From: Altererythrobacter epoxidivorans
Lineage (GTDB): Bacteria; Pseudomonadota; Alphaproteobacteria; Sphingomonadales; Sphingomonadaceae
Length of the DNA: 64,000 nucleotides
Assembly (NCBI RefSeq): GCF_001281485.1
Contig: NZ_CP012669.1
Location: 1,178,001-1,242,000 of the forward strand
Direction of reading: 5' to 3'
Numbering within the stretch: the first letter of the stretch is position 1; the number at the start of each line of letters is the position of its first letter. Shown in pieces: positions 18,938 to 29,658 of this stretch. Made by a program: the position numbers and the translations under genes. Below the pieces are notes generated by a model. That model worked only from the letters and a program-made list of their open reading frames with translations, ran no database searches and was not told where the DNA came from.

Positions 18938-20401
18938 TCAAAGTGCGAGGAAAAGCGCCGAAGCGGCCTTGTCCGCCAGATCGGTCAGCGACGGTGTCAG
19001 CAGATATCCCACAGGCGAGATGATGGCAGCGCAAATCAGCAGGACGATCCAGTGGCTGCGCTCGCTCTTGCCAGTCACGACATCGGCAGGCTCATCGAAG
19101 AACATGACCTTGACGAATTTGATATAATAGAACGCACCGATCACGCTCGCCGCGATGCCGATGGCACCGAGCCATACGAGACCGGCCTCGACCGTCGCTT
19201 GGAACACGACGAATTTGCCGTAGAAACCAAGCATCGGCGGGATGCCAGCGAGGCTGAACATCAGCAGCAGCAAGCTCCAGGCAAGGAGCGGACGAGTGGT
19301 CGATAGCCCGCTGATGTCGGCGAAGCGTTCATACAGATTGCCCTCTTCATCACGGAGCATGAGCAAGGCAACGAAACTGCCGAGCGACATTACGACATAG
19401 ACGAACAGGTAAATGAGCATCGAACGGGCGCCAGCATTGGTCGCGACGGCCAGGCCGAGCAGGATGAAGCCGACGTTGTTGATCGAGCTGTAGGCGAGCA
19501 GGCGCTTGAGGTTTTCCTGTCCGATCGCGCCGAGCGCACCGACGACGATCGATGCCAGAGCCGCAAAGATGACGATCTGGCGCCATGCATCCGCCTGACC
19601 ACCGAAGACTTCGAGCGCGACACGGGCGGTCAGCGCAATCCCTGCGACCTTGGGCGCGGTTGCGAAGAACGCAGTAACGGGCGTAGGCGCACCTTCGTAC
19701 ACATCCGGCGTCCACATGTGGAACGGCACTGCCGACACCTTGAATGCGAGACCCGCGAGGACGAAAATCAGGCCGAACAGTGCCCCGGTCGAAAGCTCAC
19801 CCGACAAGGCGACTTGTACCTGTGCGAAGCTGGTGGATCCCGTGAACCCGTAAAGCAGGCTCATACCGTAAAGAAGAATGCCCGAAGCGAGGCCGCCGAG
19901 CACGAAGTACTTCAGGCCCGCCTCCGCCGATTTGCCATCGCTGCGCAGGATTGCCGCGAGGACGTAGGCAGCAAGGCTGTTCAGTTCCAGGCCGACATAC
20001 AGCGTCAGGAAATTGCTCGCCGACACCATGATGCTCATGCCGAGCGCCGCAAACAGGATCAGCACCGGATATTCGGCGCGCATGGCCTTGAAGCGTTCGA
20101 AATAAGGCGGCGCGACGACCAGACATCCGATCGAAGCGAGGTAAATCATCGCCTTTGCGAATGCAGCAAATGCATCCGCGCGGAACAGGTCGCCAAAGGC
20201 AAAAGTCTCGGCCCCGACCAAACCGTCATGCAGTGTCGGAACCAGCTGGAAACCGGCGGCGAACAGCGCCGTCACTGCAAGGATTGCGATGAGGCGTGCA
20301 GCCTTGTCGCCGCCCCATGCGGCAATCAGCAGCAGGACCAGGCCAGCGATGCTGAGCGTGATTTCAGGCGCAATGAGCGCGAGGGAGGTTGCGTAATCCA
20401 T
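18938..20401 (-). CDS. nuoN: NADH-quinone oxidoreductase subunit N
   Basis: A 487-residue antiporter-like proton-pumping subunit of complex I, with about 14 membrane helices. The Proton_antipo_M core is recognisable: LRSDGKSAEAGLKYFVLGG, FHMWTPDVYEGAPTP and ENLKRLLAYSSINNVG carry the conserved lysines and Glu. It is the last nuo gene; its ATG overlaps the nuoM stop (TGATG). Transcription then probably continues into birA, coaX and rnj. Confidence 0.96.
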   Translation of the reverse strand: MDYATSLALIAPEITLSIAGLVLLLIAAWGGDKAARLIAILAVTALFAAGFQLVPTLHDGLVGAETFAFGDLFRADAFAAFAKAMIYLASIGCLVVAPPYFERFKAMRAEYPVLILFAALGMSIMVSASNFLTLYVGLELNSLAAYVLAAILRSDGKSAEAGLKYFVLGGLASGILLYGMSLLYGFTGSTSFAQVQVALSGELSTGALFGLIFVLAGLAFKVSAVPFHMWTPDVYEGAPTPVTAFFATAPKVAGIALTARVALEVFGGQADAWRQIVIFAALASIVVGALGAIGQENLKRLLAYSSINNVGFILLGLAVATNAGARSMLIYLFVYVVMSLGSFVALLMLRDEEGNLYERFADISGLSTTRPLLAWSLLLLMFSLAGIPPMLGFYGKFVVFQATVEAGLVWLGAIGIAASVIGAFYYIKFVKVMFFDEPADVVTGKSERSHWIVLLICAAIISPVGYLLTPSLTDLADKAASALFLAL

Positions 20402-21951
20402 CAGTGGGCCCCCTCGCCCGCATTTTCATGGTGTTGGATCTCGTTGGCAAAATGGCCGGTTGGCTCGCCTACCACGAGAGCCGGATCGGCTGCGATGGCA
20501 ACCCGGGCAAGCCTTGCATCAAGTGCGGCGATATCCGCACGCATCGGCGCAAGGAAACTTTCCGGATAGACACCCATCCACAGGACCGCCGCAGCCAATG
20601 GCGCCAGCATTGTCCATTCGCGGACATTGAGATCGGGCATCGCGGCCGCATCGGCGTTCTTCTGCTCACCGAATGCGACGCGGCGATAGAGGTAAAGCAT
20701 GTATGCAGCGCCAAGGATGATCCCGGTCGTGCACACCAGCGCGACAAGGGTCGATACCTTGTAGATGCCTGCCAGCGACAGAAATTCGCCGATGAAGTTG
20801 CTGGTACCCGGCAAGCCGACGCTCGCCATGGTGAACAGCAGGAAGAAGGTGGCGTAGCGGGGCATGTTGATCGACAGGCCGCCGTAACGACTGATCTCGC
20901 GCGTATGCAGGCGGTCGTAGATCACGCCCACGCACAGGAACAATGCGCCCGATACGAGCCCGTGCCCGAGCATCACCATCATCGCACCCTCAAGGCCTTG
21001 CACGTTAAAGGCGAACAGGCCGACCGTCACGATCGCCATATGGGCGACCGATGAATAGGCGATCAGCTTCTTCATGTCGTGCTGGACGAGCGCGATGAGC
21101 GAAGTGACGACCACCGCAATCATCGAGAGGATGAAGACGAACCAGGCAAACTGCGCCGAAGCATCGGGGAACATCGGCAGGCTGAAACGGATGAAGCCAT
21201 AGCCACCCATTTTCAGCAGGACGCCTGCAAGGATGACCGAACCGGCAGTTGGCGCCTGAACGTGAGCATCGGGAAGCCATGTATGCACGGGCCACATCGG
21301 CATCTTGACCGCAAAACTAGCGAAGAACGCTAGCCACAGCCAAGTCTGGGCCCCAACAGGGAAATCATACTGCATTAGCGTTGGGATGTCGGTCGTGCCC
21401 GCTTCCGCAACCATCCAGAACATCGCGATCAGCATCAGCACCGAGCCGAGCAGCGTGTAGAGGAAGAACTTGTAGCTGGCGTAAATGCGGTTATCGCCGC
21501 CCCAGACACCGATGATCAGGTACATCGGGATCAGACCTGCTTCGAAGAAGATGTAGAACAGGAACAGGTCCTGCGCCGCAAATACGCCGATCATGAGCAT
21601 TTCCATGATCAGGAATGCCGCCATGTATTCGCCGACGCGCTTCTTGATGCCTTCCCAGCTCGCAAGGATGCAAATGGGCATCAGGAAAACCGACAGGACG
21701 ATCAGCATCAGCGCGATACCGTCAATGCCGAGGGCATAGCTGAAACCGGCAAACAGATCGGCGCGTTCGGTGAACTGCCATTGCGCCCCGCCAATGTCGT
21801 AGTTCAGCCACAGCAGGATGCCGAGGCCCAGATTGACCAGCGTTGCGATCAGCGCAGTCATGCGAGCAGCGGTCGCTTCGAGGAAGAAGCAAGCGATACC
21901 CGCTGCCAGCGGAACGAGCAGCATCAGCGAGAGGATCGGAAACCCGTCCAT
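20401..21951 (-). CDS. nuoM: NADH-quinone oxidoreductase subunit M
   Basis: An antiporter-like membrane subunit of 516 residues. Key segments are YASYKFFLYTLLGS, MWPVHTWLPDAHVQAPT, LLKMGGYGFIRF and QHDMKKLIAYSSVAHM, with the conserved pumping lysines and the Glu of the fifth helix region. I chose the ATG at 21951, which overlaps the nuoL stop as TGATG like its neighbours; an alternative start five codons upstream (21966) would overlap nuoL by 16 bp. Confidence 0.95.
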   Translation of the reverse strand: MDGFPILSLMLLVPLAAGIACFFLEATAARMTALIATLVNLGLGILLWLNYDIGGAQWQFTERADLFAGFSYALGIDGIALMLIVLSVFLMPICILASWEGIKKRVGEYMAAFLIMEMLMIGVFAAQDLFLFYIFFEAGLIPMYLIIGVWGGDNRIYASYKFFLYTLLGSVLMLIAMFWMVAEAGTTDIPTLMQYDFPVGAQTWLWLAFFASFAVKMPMWPVHTWLPDAHVQAPTAGSVILAGVLLKMGGYGFIRFSLPMFPDASAQFAWFVFILSMIAVVVTSLIALVQHDMKKLIAYSSVAHMAIVTVGLFAFNVQGLEGAMMVMLGHGLVSGALFLCVGVIYDRLHTREISRYGGLSINMPRYATFFLLFTMASVGLPGTSNFIGEFLSLAGIYKVSTLVALVCTTGIILGAAYMLYLYRRVAFGEQKNADAAAMPDLNVREWTMLAPLAAAVLWMGVYPESFLAPMRADIAALDARLARVAIAADPALVVGEPTGHFANEIQHHENAGEGAH

Positions 21952-23942
21952 CAGAAAAGAACCCACGTGATCGCGGCGACCAAGCCCAGGAGCATGATCA
22001 ACGCATAGCTATAGAGGTAACCGGACTGCACTTTCTTCGCGACAAGTGCGCCGCGTTGCACGACCCAGGCTGCGCCGTTCGGGCCGAAGCGGTCGATCAG
22101 GCCGACGTCGCCGCGCTGCCAGAACTGGCGGCCAAGCCAGAAGGCCGGCTTCACGAACAGGACGTTGTACAGCTCGTCGAAGTACCACTTGTTGTACACG
22201 AAGCGGTGCACAATGCTGAACTGCTCTACGAATTTGCCCGGGATCGAGGTGTTGCGGATGTAGGCGAACCAGGCCGTGACAAGTCCGAGGACCATCACGA
22301 TGAAGGCTGCGTATTTCACCGAGTACGGAACTGCATGCATCGCGTGGACCAGCGGCTCGTTGTAGAACAGCGAACCGTTCCAGAATTCCGCGCTATCGAG
22401 GAAATACGGAGCGAAAACCTGTCCGGCAGCAATGGCGCCAACCGACAGCACACCCAAAGGAATGAGCATCGTCAGCGGGCTTTCGTGCGGGTGATAGCCA
22501 CCCGTCTTGTCCTCGCCAGCTTGTTCCGGGGTCTTATGAACGCTGTGCTGGATGTGCTCGCTTTCGATCCAGCGCGGCTTGCCCCAGAAGGTCAGGAACA
22601 TCAGTCGCCAGCTGTAGAAGCTCGTCAGCAGTGCTGCGAAAACACCCATCCAGAAAGCGAAGGTCGCAACGGTCGTGCCGCGTGCAAACGCGACTTCTAT
22701 GATCGCATCCTTCGACCAGAAGCCTGCGAAACCAAGATGCAGGTTATAGATACCGACACCGGTAATCGCGAGCGTTCCGAACATCATCGCCCAGAAGGTC
22801 AGCGGGATTTCCTTACGCAAGCCGCCGTAATAGCGCATGTCCTGTTCGTGGTGCATCGCATGAATGACCGAACCTGCGCCGAGGAACAGAAGAGCCTTGA
22901 AGAAGGCGTGCGTGAAGAGGTGGAACATGGCGGCGTTATATGCACCGACACCTGCTGCGAAGAACATGTAGCCAAGCTGCGAGCAGGTCGAATAAGCGAT
23001 GACGCGCTTGATGTCCCACTGCGTCGTCCCGATCGTAGCTGCGAAGATACAAGTTGCAGCCCCGATGAAGACCACGAAACCCAGCGCAATCGGCGCGGTT
23101 TCGAACATCGGTGACAGGCGGCAGACCATGAACACGCCAGCAGTCACCATGGTTGCGGCGTGGATCAGTGCCGAAACGGGCGTCGGGCCTTCCATTGCGT
23201 CGGGAAGCCAGGTGTGAAGCCCGAGCTGTGCCGACTTGCCCATCGCGCCGATGAACAGCAGGATGCAGAGCAGGTCCATGGTGTGGACGCGGTAACCCAG
23301 GAAACCGATCGACGAGCCGCTCATGCCGGGCGCGGCAGCAAGGATTTCAGGGATCGAAGTCGTCTGGAACACCAGGTAAGTACCAAAGATGCCCATCATG
23401 AAGCCAAGGTCTCCGACGCGATTGACCACGAAAGCCTTGATCGCAGCGGCATTGGCGCTTGGCTTGCGGAACCAGAACCCGATCAGCAGATAGGATGCGA
23501 GCCCGACGCCTTCCCATCCGAAGAACATCTGGACGAGGTTGTCGGCAGTCACCAGCATCAGCATGGCGAAGGTGAAGAGCGACAGATAGGCGAAGAAGCG
23601 CGGCTGGTCCGGATCTTCCTCCATATAGCCCCAGCTATACAGGTGGACGAGCGCCGAAACGGTGGTGATCACCACCAGCATGACGGCCGTCAGCGTGTCG
23701 ACGCGCAAGGCCCAATCGAAGGTAAGCGTGCCGGACTGGACCCAGGTCAGCACATTCACGACGGTCGCTTCGTTGGCGCCGGTCAGAAATCCGATGAAGA
23801 TCGGCCAGCTGAGCAGGCAGCTAATGAACAGCGCACCGGTCGTGATCGACTTGGTGAAGACAGCCGGAGCCGCCTTGTTCGTCAAACCGCCGACAATGGC
23901 CGCAAGTAGCGGCAGGAAAACGATGAGAAGGATAGATTGCAC
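21951..23942 (-). CDS. nuoL: NADH-quinone oxidoreductase subunit L
   Basis: The largest antiporter-like subunit (663 residues), with the long lateral helix at its C-terminus that couples the pumping modules. Motifs include [51 protein letters not shown] (read in parts) and [20 protein letters not shown]. The start is GTG, 7 bp after nuoK. The terminal region ITWVLF ends where nuoM begins. Confidence 0.96.
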   Translation of the reverse strand: MQSILLIVFLPLLAAIVGGLTNKAAPAVFTKSITTGALFISCLLSWPIFIGFLTGANEATVVNVLTWVQSGTLTFDWALRVDTLTAVMLVVITTVSALVHLYSWGYMEEDPDQPRFFAYLSLFTFAMLMLVTADNLVQMFFGWEGVGLASYLLIGFWFRKPSANAAAIKAFVVNRVGDLGFMMGIFGTYLVFQTTSIPEILAAAPGMSGSSIGFLGYRVHTMDLLCILLFIGAMGKSAQLGLHTWLPDAMEGPTPVSALIHAATMVTAGVFMVCRLSPMFETAPIALGFVVFIGAATCIFAATIGTTQWDIKRVIAYSTCSQLGYMFFAAGVGAYNAAMFHLFTHAFFKALLFLGAGSVIHAMHHEQDMRYYGGLRKEIPLTFWAMMFGTLAITGVGIYNLHLGFAGFWSKDAIIEVAFARGTTVATFAFWMGVFAALLTSFYSWRLMFLTFWGKPRWIESEHIQHSVHKTPEQAGEDKTGGYHPHESPLTMLIPLGVLSVGAIAAGQVFAPYFLDSAEFWNGSLFYNEPLVHAMHAVPYSVKYAAFIVMVLGLVTAWFAYIRNTSIPGKFVEQFSIVHRFVYNKWYFDELYNVLFVKPAFWLGRQFWQRGDVGLIDRFGPNGAAWVVQRGALVAKKVQSGYLYSYALIMLLGLVAAITWVLF

Positions 23943-23949
23943 GGGTAGC

Positions 23950-24255
23950 TTATCCCTTCATCCGATTGGCATCTTCGACCGCGATCGTTCCGCGGTTACG
24001 GAAGTAGATCACGAGGATCGCGAGCCCGATTGCGGCCTCTGCCGCCGCAACGGTCAGCACCAGCATGGCGAAGACTTGGCCGGTCAAATCACCCAGAAAG
24101 GCGCTGAAAGCGACCAGATTGATGTTCACGCTGAGCAGGATCAGTTCGATCGCCATCAGGATGACGATGATGTTCTTGCGGTTGAGGAAGATGCCCAGAA
24201 CGCCGAGCACGAACAGCACCGCGCTAACCAGGACATAATGTTCGATGCCGATCAC
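23950..24255 (-). CDS. nuoK: NADH-quinone oxidoreductase subunit K
   Basis: 101 residues with three membrane helices. It carries the two conserved buried glutamates, in [12 protein letters not shown] and in [10 protein letters not shown], that take part in proton transfer in the membrane arm. The start is GTG and overlaps the nuoJ stop (GTGA); the beginning [11 protein letters not shown] is typical. Confidence 0.96.
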   Translation of the reverse strand: MIGIEHYVLVSAVLFVLGVLGIFLNRKNIIVILMAIELILLSVNINLVAFSAFLGDLTGQVFAMLVLTVAAAEAAIGLAILVIYFRNRGTIAVEDANRMKG

Positions 24256-24875
24256 AGCTCGACCCCCTTGCCCACTTCGGGGCTCTTCATGACCGTTGCC
24301 TCTTCCGGACGACGGCTGACCTGCTTGGCGATGTTCTGGCTGCCACGTGCACCGTCGGGACGACGGCGATGGGTCAGGACGATCGCACCGATCATCGCGA
24401 CCAGAAGGATGATACCGGCGATTTCGAACAGCAGCACGTACTTGCCGTAAAGCATGGCGCCGATGCCTTCGAGATTGCTCGCACCGATCGGCGTCGCTGC
24501 CGAACCATCCGGCGTACCAAGAGCGATCGTGCCAGCGCGATATGCGCCCACACCGAACACGAGTTCAGCCAGCAGGATGATCGCAACCAGCAGGCCGAGC
24601 GGGAAATTCTTGATGAAGCCAGCGCGCATTTCCGCAAAATCGATGTCGAGCATCATGACGACGAACAGGAACAGCACCGCGACGGCACCGACATAGACGA
24701 TCACCAGCAGCATCGCGATGAATTCAGCGCCGACCAGGACCATAAGGCCGGCCGCGTTGAAAAATGCGAGGATCAGCCAGAGCACCGAGTGCACCGGATT
24801 GCGTGACATGATGACCAGGATCGCGCTGGCAATCATGAGGATCGAAAACATGTAGAAGGCAAGCGTCTGGATCAT
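24252..24875 (-). CDS. nuoJ: NADH-quinone oxidoreductase subunit J
   Basis: 207 residues with five membrane helices, including the conserved segment [20 protein letters not shown] (pi-bulge helix) read at about 55-75. The C-terminal tail (about 165-207) is polar and longer than in E. coli, which is common in alphaproteobacteria. The gene begins 12 bp after nuoI and overlaps nuoK. Confidence 0.95.
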   Translation of the reverse strand: MIQTLAFYMFSILMIASAILVIMSRNPVHSVLWLILAFFNAAGLMVLVGAEFIAMLLVIVYVGAVAVLFLFVVMMLDIDFAEMRAGFIKNFPLGLLVAIILLAELVFGVGAYRAGTIALGTPDGSAATPIGASNLEGIGAMLYGKYVLLFEIAGIILLVAMIGAIVLTHRRRPDGARGSQNIAKQVSRRPEEATVMKSPEVGKGVEL

Positions 24876-24887
24876 TTCGCGGGCCCC

Positions 24888-25373
24888 CTATCGATACGGC
24901 GCATCGGCTTCAAGGTTCGCGGCAATCGCACGCTCCCACTTGTCCCCGTTGGCCAGCAGTTTCGCCTTGTCATAGAGCAGTTCTTCGCGCGTTTCGGTCG
25001 CGTATTCGAAGTTCGGCCCTTCGACGATCGCATCCACCGGGCAGGCTTCCTGGCAGAAACCGCAATAGATGCACTTGGTCATGTCGATGTCGTAACGCGT
25101 GGTGCGGCGGCTGCCGTCCTCGCGCGGTTCGCTCTCGATCGTGATCGCCTGCGCCGGGCAGATCGCCTCGCACAGCTTGCAGGCAATGCAGCGTTCTTCG
25201 CCATTGGGATAACGGCGCAGCGCATGCTCACCGCGAAAACGCGGGCTAAGCGGGTTCTTCTCGAACGGGTAGTTGATCGTCACCTTGGGTTTGAAGAAAT
25301 ACTTCAGCGTGAGGGCATGCGCCTTCACGAACTCCCACAGGGTGAAGCTCTTTATGAGCTGGCCGACGGTCAT
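24888..25373 (-). CDS. nuoI: NADH-quinone oxidoreductase subunit I
   Basis: The 161-residue ferredoxin-like subunit that holds clusters N6a and N6b. The two motifs [12 protein letters not shown] and [12 protein letters not shown] are intact. The open frame extends much further upstream, but the MTVGQLIKS start at 25373 gives the family length and overlaps the nuoH stop (ATGA). It passes electrons from the peripheral arm towards NuoB. Confidence 0.96.
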   Translation of the reverse strand: MTVGQLIKSFTLWEFVKAHALTLKYFFKPKVTINYPFEKNPLSPRFRGEHALRRYPNGEERCIACKLCEAICPAQAITIESEPREDGSRRTTRYDIDMTKCIYCGFCQEACPVDAIVEGPNFEYATETREELLYDKAKLLANGDKWERAIAANLEADAPYR

Positions 25374-26425
25374 GCGGTCGCTCCAAAATGTCCGGTGGCC
25401 ATCAGGTAACCACTGATTACGCAAACGAAGAGGAGGCTGATCGGAAGGAACACCTTCCAGCCAAGCCGCATCAGCTGGTCGTAACGGTAACGCGGAACGG
25501 TCGCCATGACCCAGCTGAACATGAAGAAGAAGAAAAACGCCTTGACCAGCAGCCATACGATGCCGGGCACGTAATACAGCGGCGCCCAGTCGATCGGCGG
25601 CAGCCAGCCACCGAAGAACAGCAGCGCGTTCAGCATGCACATCAGCAGGATGTTGGCATACTCGCCCAGCCAGAACAGGGCGAAGCTCATCGAGCTGTAC
25701 TCGGTCTGGTAGCCGGCGACGAGTTCGCTCTCTGCCTCGGTAAGGTCGAACGGAACGCGAGCCGTTTCCGCGAGCGAGCTGATGAAGAACATCACCCACA
25801 TCGGGAAGAGCAGGATATTGAAGAAATATCCGTTCACGATGCCGAAGCCGTGTCCACGCTGCGCTTCTACGATTTCGCTCAGGTTGAAGGTGCCGGCCCA
25901 CAGGACAACGCAGATGAGGATGAAGCCGATGGAAACTTCATAGCTGATCATCTGCGCGGCGGCGCGCATGGCGGAGAAGAAGGGGTATTTCGAGTTGGAC
26001 GCCCAACCCGCCATCACCACGCCGTAAACCGACAGCGAGCTGATCGCGAGGATGTAGAGCAAACCGACATTGATGTCGGCCAGCACGACACCGGCGTCGA
26101 AGGGGACGACCGCCCATGCAGCGAGCGCAACCGTGAAGGTCACGATCGGCGCGAGGATGAAAATTCCCTTGTTCGCTGCGCTCGGGATGATGGTTTCTTG
26201 CAGGAAAACCTTCAGACCATCAGCAAAAGACTGGAGCAAGCCGAACGGGCCGACCACATTGGGGCCGCGACGCAGGTTGATAGCCGCCCACACCTTGCGA
26301 TCGACATAGATGATCATCGCGACGGCGAGCATCAGCGGCAGCGCAATGAGCAGGATGCCGCTGATCGTGGCGGTGAACCACGCCCATTCGTAATTCATGC
26401 CGAGGGACTGGAAGAACTCGGTCAT
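25370..26425 (-). CDS. nuoH: NADH-quinone oxidoreductase subunit H
   Basis: A 351-residue membrane subunit with eight to nine helices forming part of the quinone chamber. Signature segments are [24 protein letters not shown], the Glu-rich EVSIGFILI helix and [21 protein letters not shown] (read in parts). The gene overlaps both nuoG (ATGA) and nuoI (ATGA). Confidence 0.96.
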   Translation of the reverse strand: MTEFFQSLGMNYEWAWFTATISGILLIALPLMLAVAMIIYVDRKVWAAINLRRGPNVVGPFGLLQSFADGLKVFLQETIIPSAANKGIFILAPIVTFTVALAAWAVVPFDAGVVLADINVGLLYILAISSLSVYGVVMAGWASNSKYPFFSAMRAAAQMISYEVSIGFILICVVLWAGTFNLSEIVEAQRGHGFGIVNGYFFNILLFPMWVMFFISSLAETARVPFDLTEAESELVAGYQTEYSSMSFALFWLGEYANILLMCMLNALLFFGGWLPPIDWAPLYYVPGIVWLLVKAFFFFFMFSWVMATVPRYRYDQLMRLGWKVFLPISLLFVCVISGYLMATGHFGATA

Positions 26426-28437
26426 TCTGCAGCCTCCTTCAGCTCATCACCGTGGAGCAATTCTGCCGAACACTGCTGCATCACTTCGCTCGCGCGTGCG
26501 ATGGGATTGGTCAGATAGAAGTCCTTGATCGGATAGGCATCGATCGTGCCTTCCGCCTTGGCTTTCGCATCGGCCTTGGGCAGCGCGCCGTAGTCGGCAA
26601 GGCCCTCTTCACCAAGAGCAGGGACAGCCTTGATCATGGCCGCCTGGAGTTCGACAAAGCTGTCGAAACCGACTTCGACCTTCAGCGCATCGGCCAGCGC
26701 CCGCAGGATCGTCCAGTCCTCACGCGCATCGCCCGGTGCGAATACGGCCTTCTCGGCAAACTGCACACGGCCTTCGGTGTTGACGTAAGTCCCGTCCTTT
26801 TCGGCATAGGACGCGGCGGGCAGGATAATGTCCGCCTGATGCGCGCCCTTGTCGCCGTGGTGGCCGATATAGACCTTGAGGCTATCCGCGTAGGGTTCGA
26901 AATCCATCTCGTCCGCGCCGAGCGCCAGCAGAACCTTCGGAGCGGCCTTGGCAATGTCGGCCATGCCGTTCTTCTGCGCAAAGCCGAGCATGAGCGAACC
27001 CATGCGAGCTGCCGAGAAATGGAGGGCGTTGAAGCCGTTCCAGCCATCCTTGACGAGGCCGAGCGTGTCGACGAGGCCGAGGCATGCCGCCAGCGCACCC
27101 TTGCCCAGTGCCGCGCCGCCCAGGATCAGCGCAGGGCGATCCGCGCCCTTGAAGGCATCGACCAGTTCACCCGGAAGGTTCGCCAGGACCGAGAGATCGC
27201 TACCGAGGAAGGTCGCAGGATAGGTCGGATCCCATTCCGGACCGACGACATAGACTTTGGCACCGCGCTTCACCGCCTTGCGCAGGCGGACGTTCAGCAG
27301 CGGGGCTTCCCAGCGGATGTGGCTGCCGACGATCAGGATCGCATCGGCAGTTTCGATACCCGGCAAGGTCGAATTGAAGTTCACCGCAGCAAGGTTCGAA
27401 ACATCATATGTGATGCCGGTCTGCCGCGCTTCGACCAGCGAAGAGCCGCATGCCTTGAGCAAGGTCTTGGCTGCGAACATCGTCTCGCAATCGACCATGT
27501 CGCCGGCGACAGCTGCGATGGAGGACTTGTCGGACTTAAGCGCCTTGGCAATTTCCCTGAACGCCTCGTCCCAGGTCGCAGCCTGCAGGCCGCCACGCTT
27601 GCGCATGAAGACCTTGTCGAGGCGGCGCCTCGACAGGCCATCGACCTGGTAACGTGCCTTGTCGCTGATCCATTCCTCGTTCACGTCGTCATTGATGCGC
27701 GGAACCGCGCGCATGACTTCCCGGCCCTTGGAATGAAGCTGGATATTGGCGCCGATCGCGTCGGACACGTCGATCGACATCGTCCGCTTGAGCTCCCACG
27801 GGCGCGCTTCGAAAGCGTAAGGACGCGAGGTGAGTGCGCCGACGGGGCACAGGTCGATCACATTGGCCGACAACTCGTGCTCTGCAGCCTGTTCGAGATA
27901 GGTCGTGATCTGCATGTCTTCGCCGCGGTAAAGCGCGCCGATTTCGTCCACACCGGCGATTTCTTCCGAAAACCGCACGCAGCGGGTGCAATGGATGCAG
28001 CGGGTCATGATCGTCTTGATCAGCGGGCCCATGTACTTCTCGGTCACTGCACGCTTGTTCTCGTGGTAGCGCGAACCGCCACGGCCGTAAGCAACGGCCT
28101 GGTCCTGGAGATCGCACTCGCCGCCCTGGTCACAGATCGGGCAATCGAGCGGGTGATTGATCAGGAGGAATTCCATCACGCCTTCGCGAGCGGTCTTGAC
28201 CATTTCGCTGTCGGTGCGGATTTCCTGACCTTCGGTCGCCGGAAGGGCGCAGCTTGCCTGCGGCTTCGGCGGGCCAGGCTTCACCTCGACGAGGCACATG
28301 CGACAGTTACCGGCAATCGAGAGCCGTTCGTGGTAACAGAAGCGCGGAATTTCCTTACCCGCAAGCTCGCATGCCTGCAGAACGGTCGCGCCGTCCGGGA
28401 CCTCGATTTCCTGTCCGTCAACTGTGACTTTGGGCAT
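26422..28437 (-). CDS. nuoG: NADH-quinone oxidoreductase subunit G
   Basis: The 671-residue iron-sulfur subunit. An N-terminal 2Fe-2S ferredoxin domain (CYHE, CRMC) is followed by the His-Cys3 cluster region ([18 protein letters not shown]) and 4Fe-4S motifs (CIHCTRC), then a molybdopterin-oxidoreductase-like domain without an evident cofactor. I chose the ATG at 28437: it gives [13 protein letters not shown], the normal start, with AAAGG upstream. Unlike the rest of the operon it is separated from the upstream nuo gene, by a secreted-protein gene and long gaps, so it may have its own promoter. Confidence 0.96.
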   Translation of the reverse strand: MPKVTVDGQEIEVPDGATVLQACELAGKEIPRFCYHERLSIAGNCRMCLVEVKPGPPKPQASCALPATEGQEIRTDSEMVKTAREGVMEFLLINHPLDCPICDQGGECDLQDQAVAYGRGGSRYHENKRAVTEKYMGPLIKTIMTRCIHCTRCVRFSEEIAGVDEIGALYRGEDMQITTYLEQAAEHELSANVIDLCPVGALTSRPYAFEARPWELKRTMSIDVSDAIGANIQLHSKGREVMRAVPRINDDVNEEWISDKARYQVDGLSRRRLDKVFMRKRGGLQAATWDEAFREIAKALKSDKSSIAAVAGDMVDCETMFAAKTLLKACGSSLVEARQTGITYDVSNLAAVNFNSTLPGIETADAILIVGSHIRWEAPLLNVRLRKAVKRGAKVYVVGPEWDPTYPATFLGSDLSVLANLPGELVDAFKGADRPALILGGAALGKGALAACLGLVDTLGLVKDGWNGFNALHFSAARMGSLMLGFAQKNGMADIAKAAPKVLLALGADEMDFEPYADSLKVYIGHHGDKGAHQADIILPAASYAEKDGTYVNTEGRVQFAEKAVFAPGDAREDWTILRALADALKVEVGFDSFVELQAAMIKAVPALGEEGLADYGALPKADAKAKAEGTIDAYPIKDFYLTNPIARASEVMQQCSAELLHGDELKEAAE

Positions 28438-28499
28438 TAGCGAACCTTTGAATCGCTCTTGCCGCAACCCGGTCCGGCCAATTCTCGTGAATCGGTCGG

Positions 28500-28541
28500 A
28501 AGAGGGACTCTGGCGGCTTTAATAAACACGCCGCCCCTCTT
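28500..28541 (-). other. Hairpin between the secreted-protein gene and nuoG
   Basis: AAGAGG and GGCGGC (28500-28517) pair with GCCGCC and CCTCTT (28530-28541), with a one-sided bulge and an AT-rich loop. It lies in the 262-bp gap that would be the nuoG leader. There is no T-run; it may be an RNA-processing or stabilising structure. No gene is seen in this gap. Confidence 0.4.
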
Positions 28542-28699
28542 GCCGATGAAGCCATCAATTACAAGGGCGTTCCTGCCTCAATCGGCATCAGAATCCACTG
28601 TATCTCGGAAACATCGCCGATCCGGCGGACGCGAATGCATCAGCCAGACGGAGCGGGACCAGTGCCAACCGCCATCCGTGCGCTGCAAAACACCGGTTT

Positions 28700-29443
28700 T
28701 CAGCCCCCGTGGGCGGCATTCCAGTCGTGAAGGCCAAATGCGATCGCGGCCCGCTGAAGCACATTGGGGACGCTCGCAGGACGTGCACTCAAACCGCACT
28801 CTGGCGTCGATTTGTACAGCTTGTCGAGCGCTTGTTCTTCGGCCGGGCTACCCACCTCGGCCTTGAGTACGTCGACGGAGAGGCCTGGGGAATAGACCGC
28901 GACGCAGCGACCGATATGATCGACGGTCGCCGAACCATTCTTCGGCGTGTAGAACGCTTCTGCCTCATCGGAATTGAGCGACATGGCGCGGGGCTCGTAT
29001 GTGCCTTCGTGGCCAAGCACCTGAAGCTCGGCGATCGAGGCGCCGACCAGCATCTGCAATGCCGCCGGATTCGGTTTGATGCATTTGTCGGCACTCTTGC
29101 GCAGGCGTTTCGACAACAATTTGTACTTGGGATCTTCGCTAAGCGGGCCGCCTACATAGGGTGAAAGCGGGCCTTCTTCGATCGATGCAAGGCAACCGGC
29201 GACGGATTTCGAGTCCCGATAAGCAATGGCAATATCGGGCGAACTGAAGTCGATCTTGCGGCGATCGAATTCCCTCTCGAAATAATTACCATTGGGATAG
29301 CGATCCACCCGGCTTGGCGACGGAATTGGTTGGGGCTGAGTTTGGGGCGGATTCTGGTTGCCGCCTTGCGCCTGCGCAAACGCTGGCGCGGCGACGCCTA
29401 CGCAAAGAACGATGGCTGCAGAGGCTTTCAAAACGTTTTTCAT
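28700..29443 (-). CDS. Secreted protein of unknown function inside the nuo cluster
   Basis: 247 residues with a clear Sec signal peptide ending AAPAFAQAQ (about 1-25), then a Gln/Pro-rich linker. The mature part has four cysteines (AGCLAS, DKCIKP, GRCVAV, PECGLS), which could form two disulfides in the periplasm. I do not recognise the family. It lies between nuoF and nuoG with gaps of 215 and 262 bp, the only long gaps in the operon, so it looks like an insertion with its own expression. Confidence 0.75.
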   Translation of the reverse strand: MKNVLKASAAIVLCVGVAAPAFAQAQGGNQNPPQTQPQPIPSPSRVDRYPNGNYFEREFDRRKIDFSSPDIAIAYRDSKSVAGCLASIEEGPLSPYVGGPLSEDPKYKLLSKRLRKSADKCIKPNPAALQMLVGASIAELQVLGHEGTYEPRAMSLNSDEAEAFYTPKNGSATVDHIGRCVAVYSPGLSVDVLKAEVGSPAEEQALDKLYKSTPECGLSARPASVPNVLQRAAIAFGLHDWNAAHGG

Positions 29444-29658
29444 AGATGTTCCCCAAAACTCGGGCGCAAACGAGTCGCCACGCGAAACGCCGAAAATCTA
29501 CCTTTGGGGTCGAAAGTCAAGCCAACAGAGCCGTTCACCGCGTGCCAAAACCGCGGCGACTCAGGAAGTTATCCGGGATGCCGGTCGCGCGTGAGCAGTT
29601 ACTTGCAAAACGTCGGATACTCGTCAGTCAGCGCGGGCTGACCGATCAGAAACCGCGC

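Noticed and set aside
26452..28440. 662-codon plus-strand open frame opposite nuoG, and similar long antisense frames over gltA, nuoL, nuoH and nuoD.
   Set aside because: These mirror real genes with strong family motifs; high GC produces long antisense frames. No motifs or ribosome sites.
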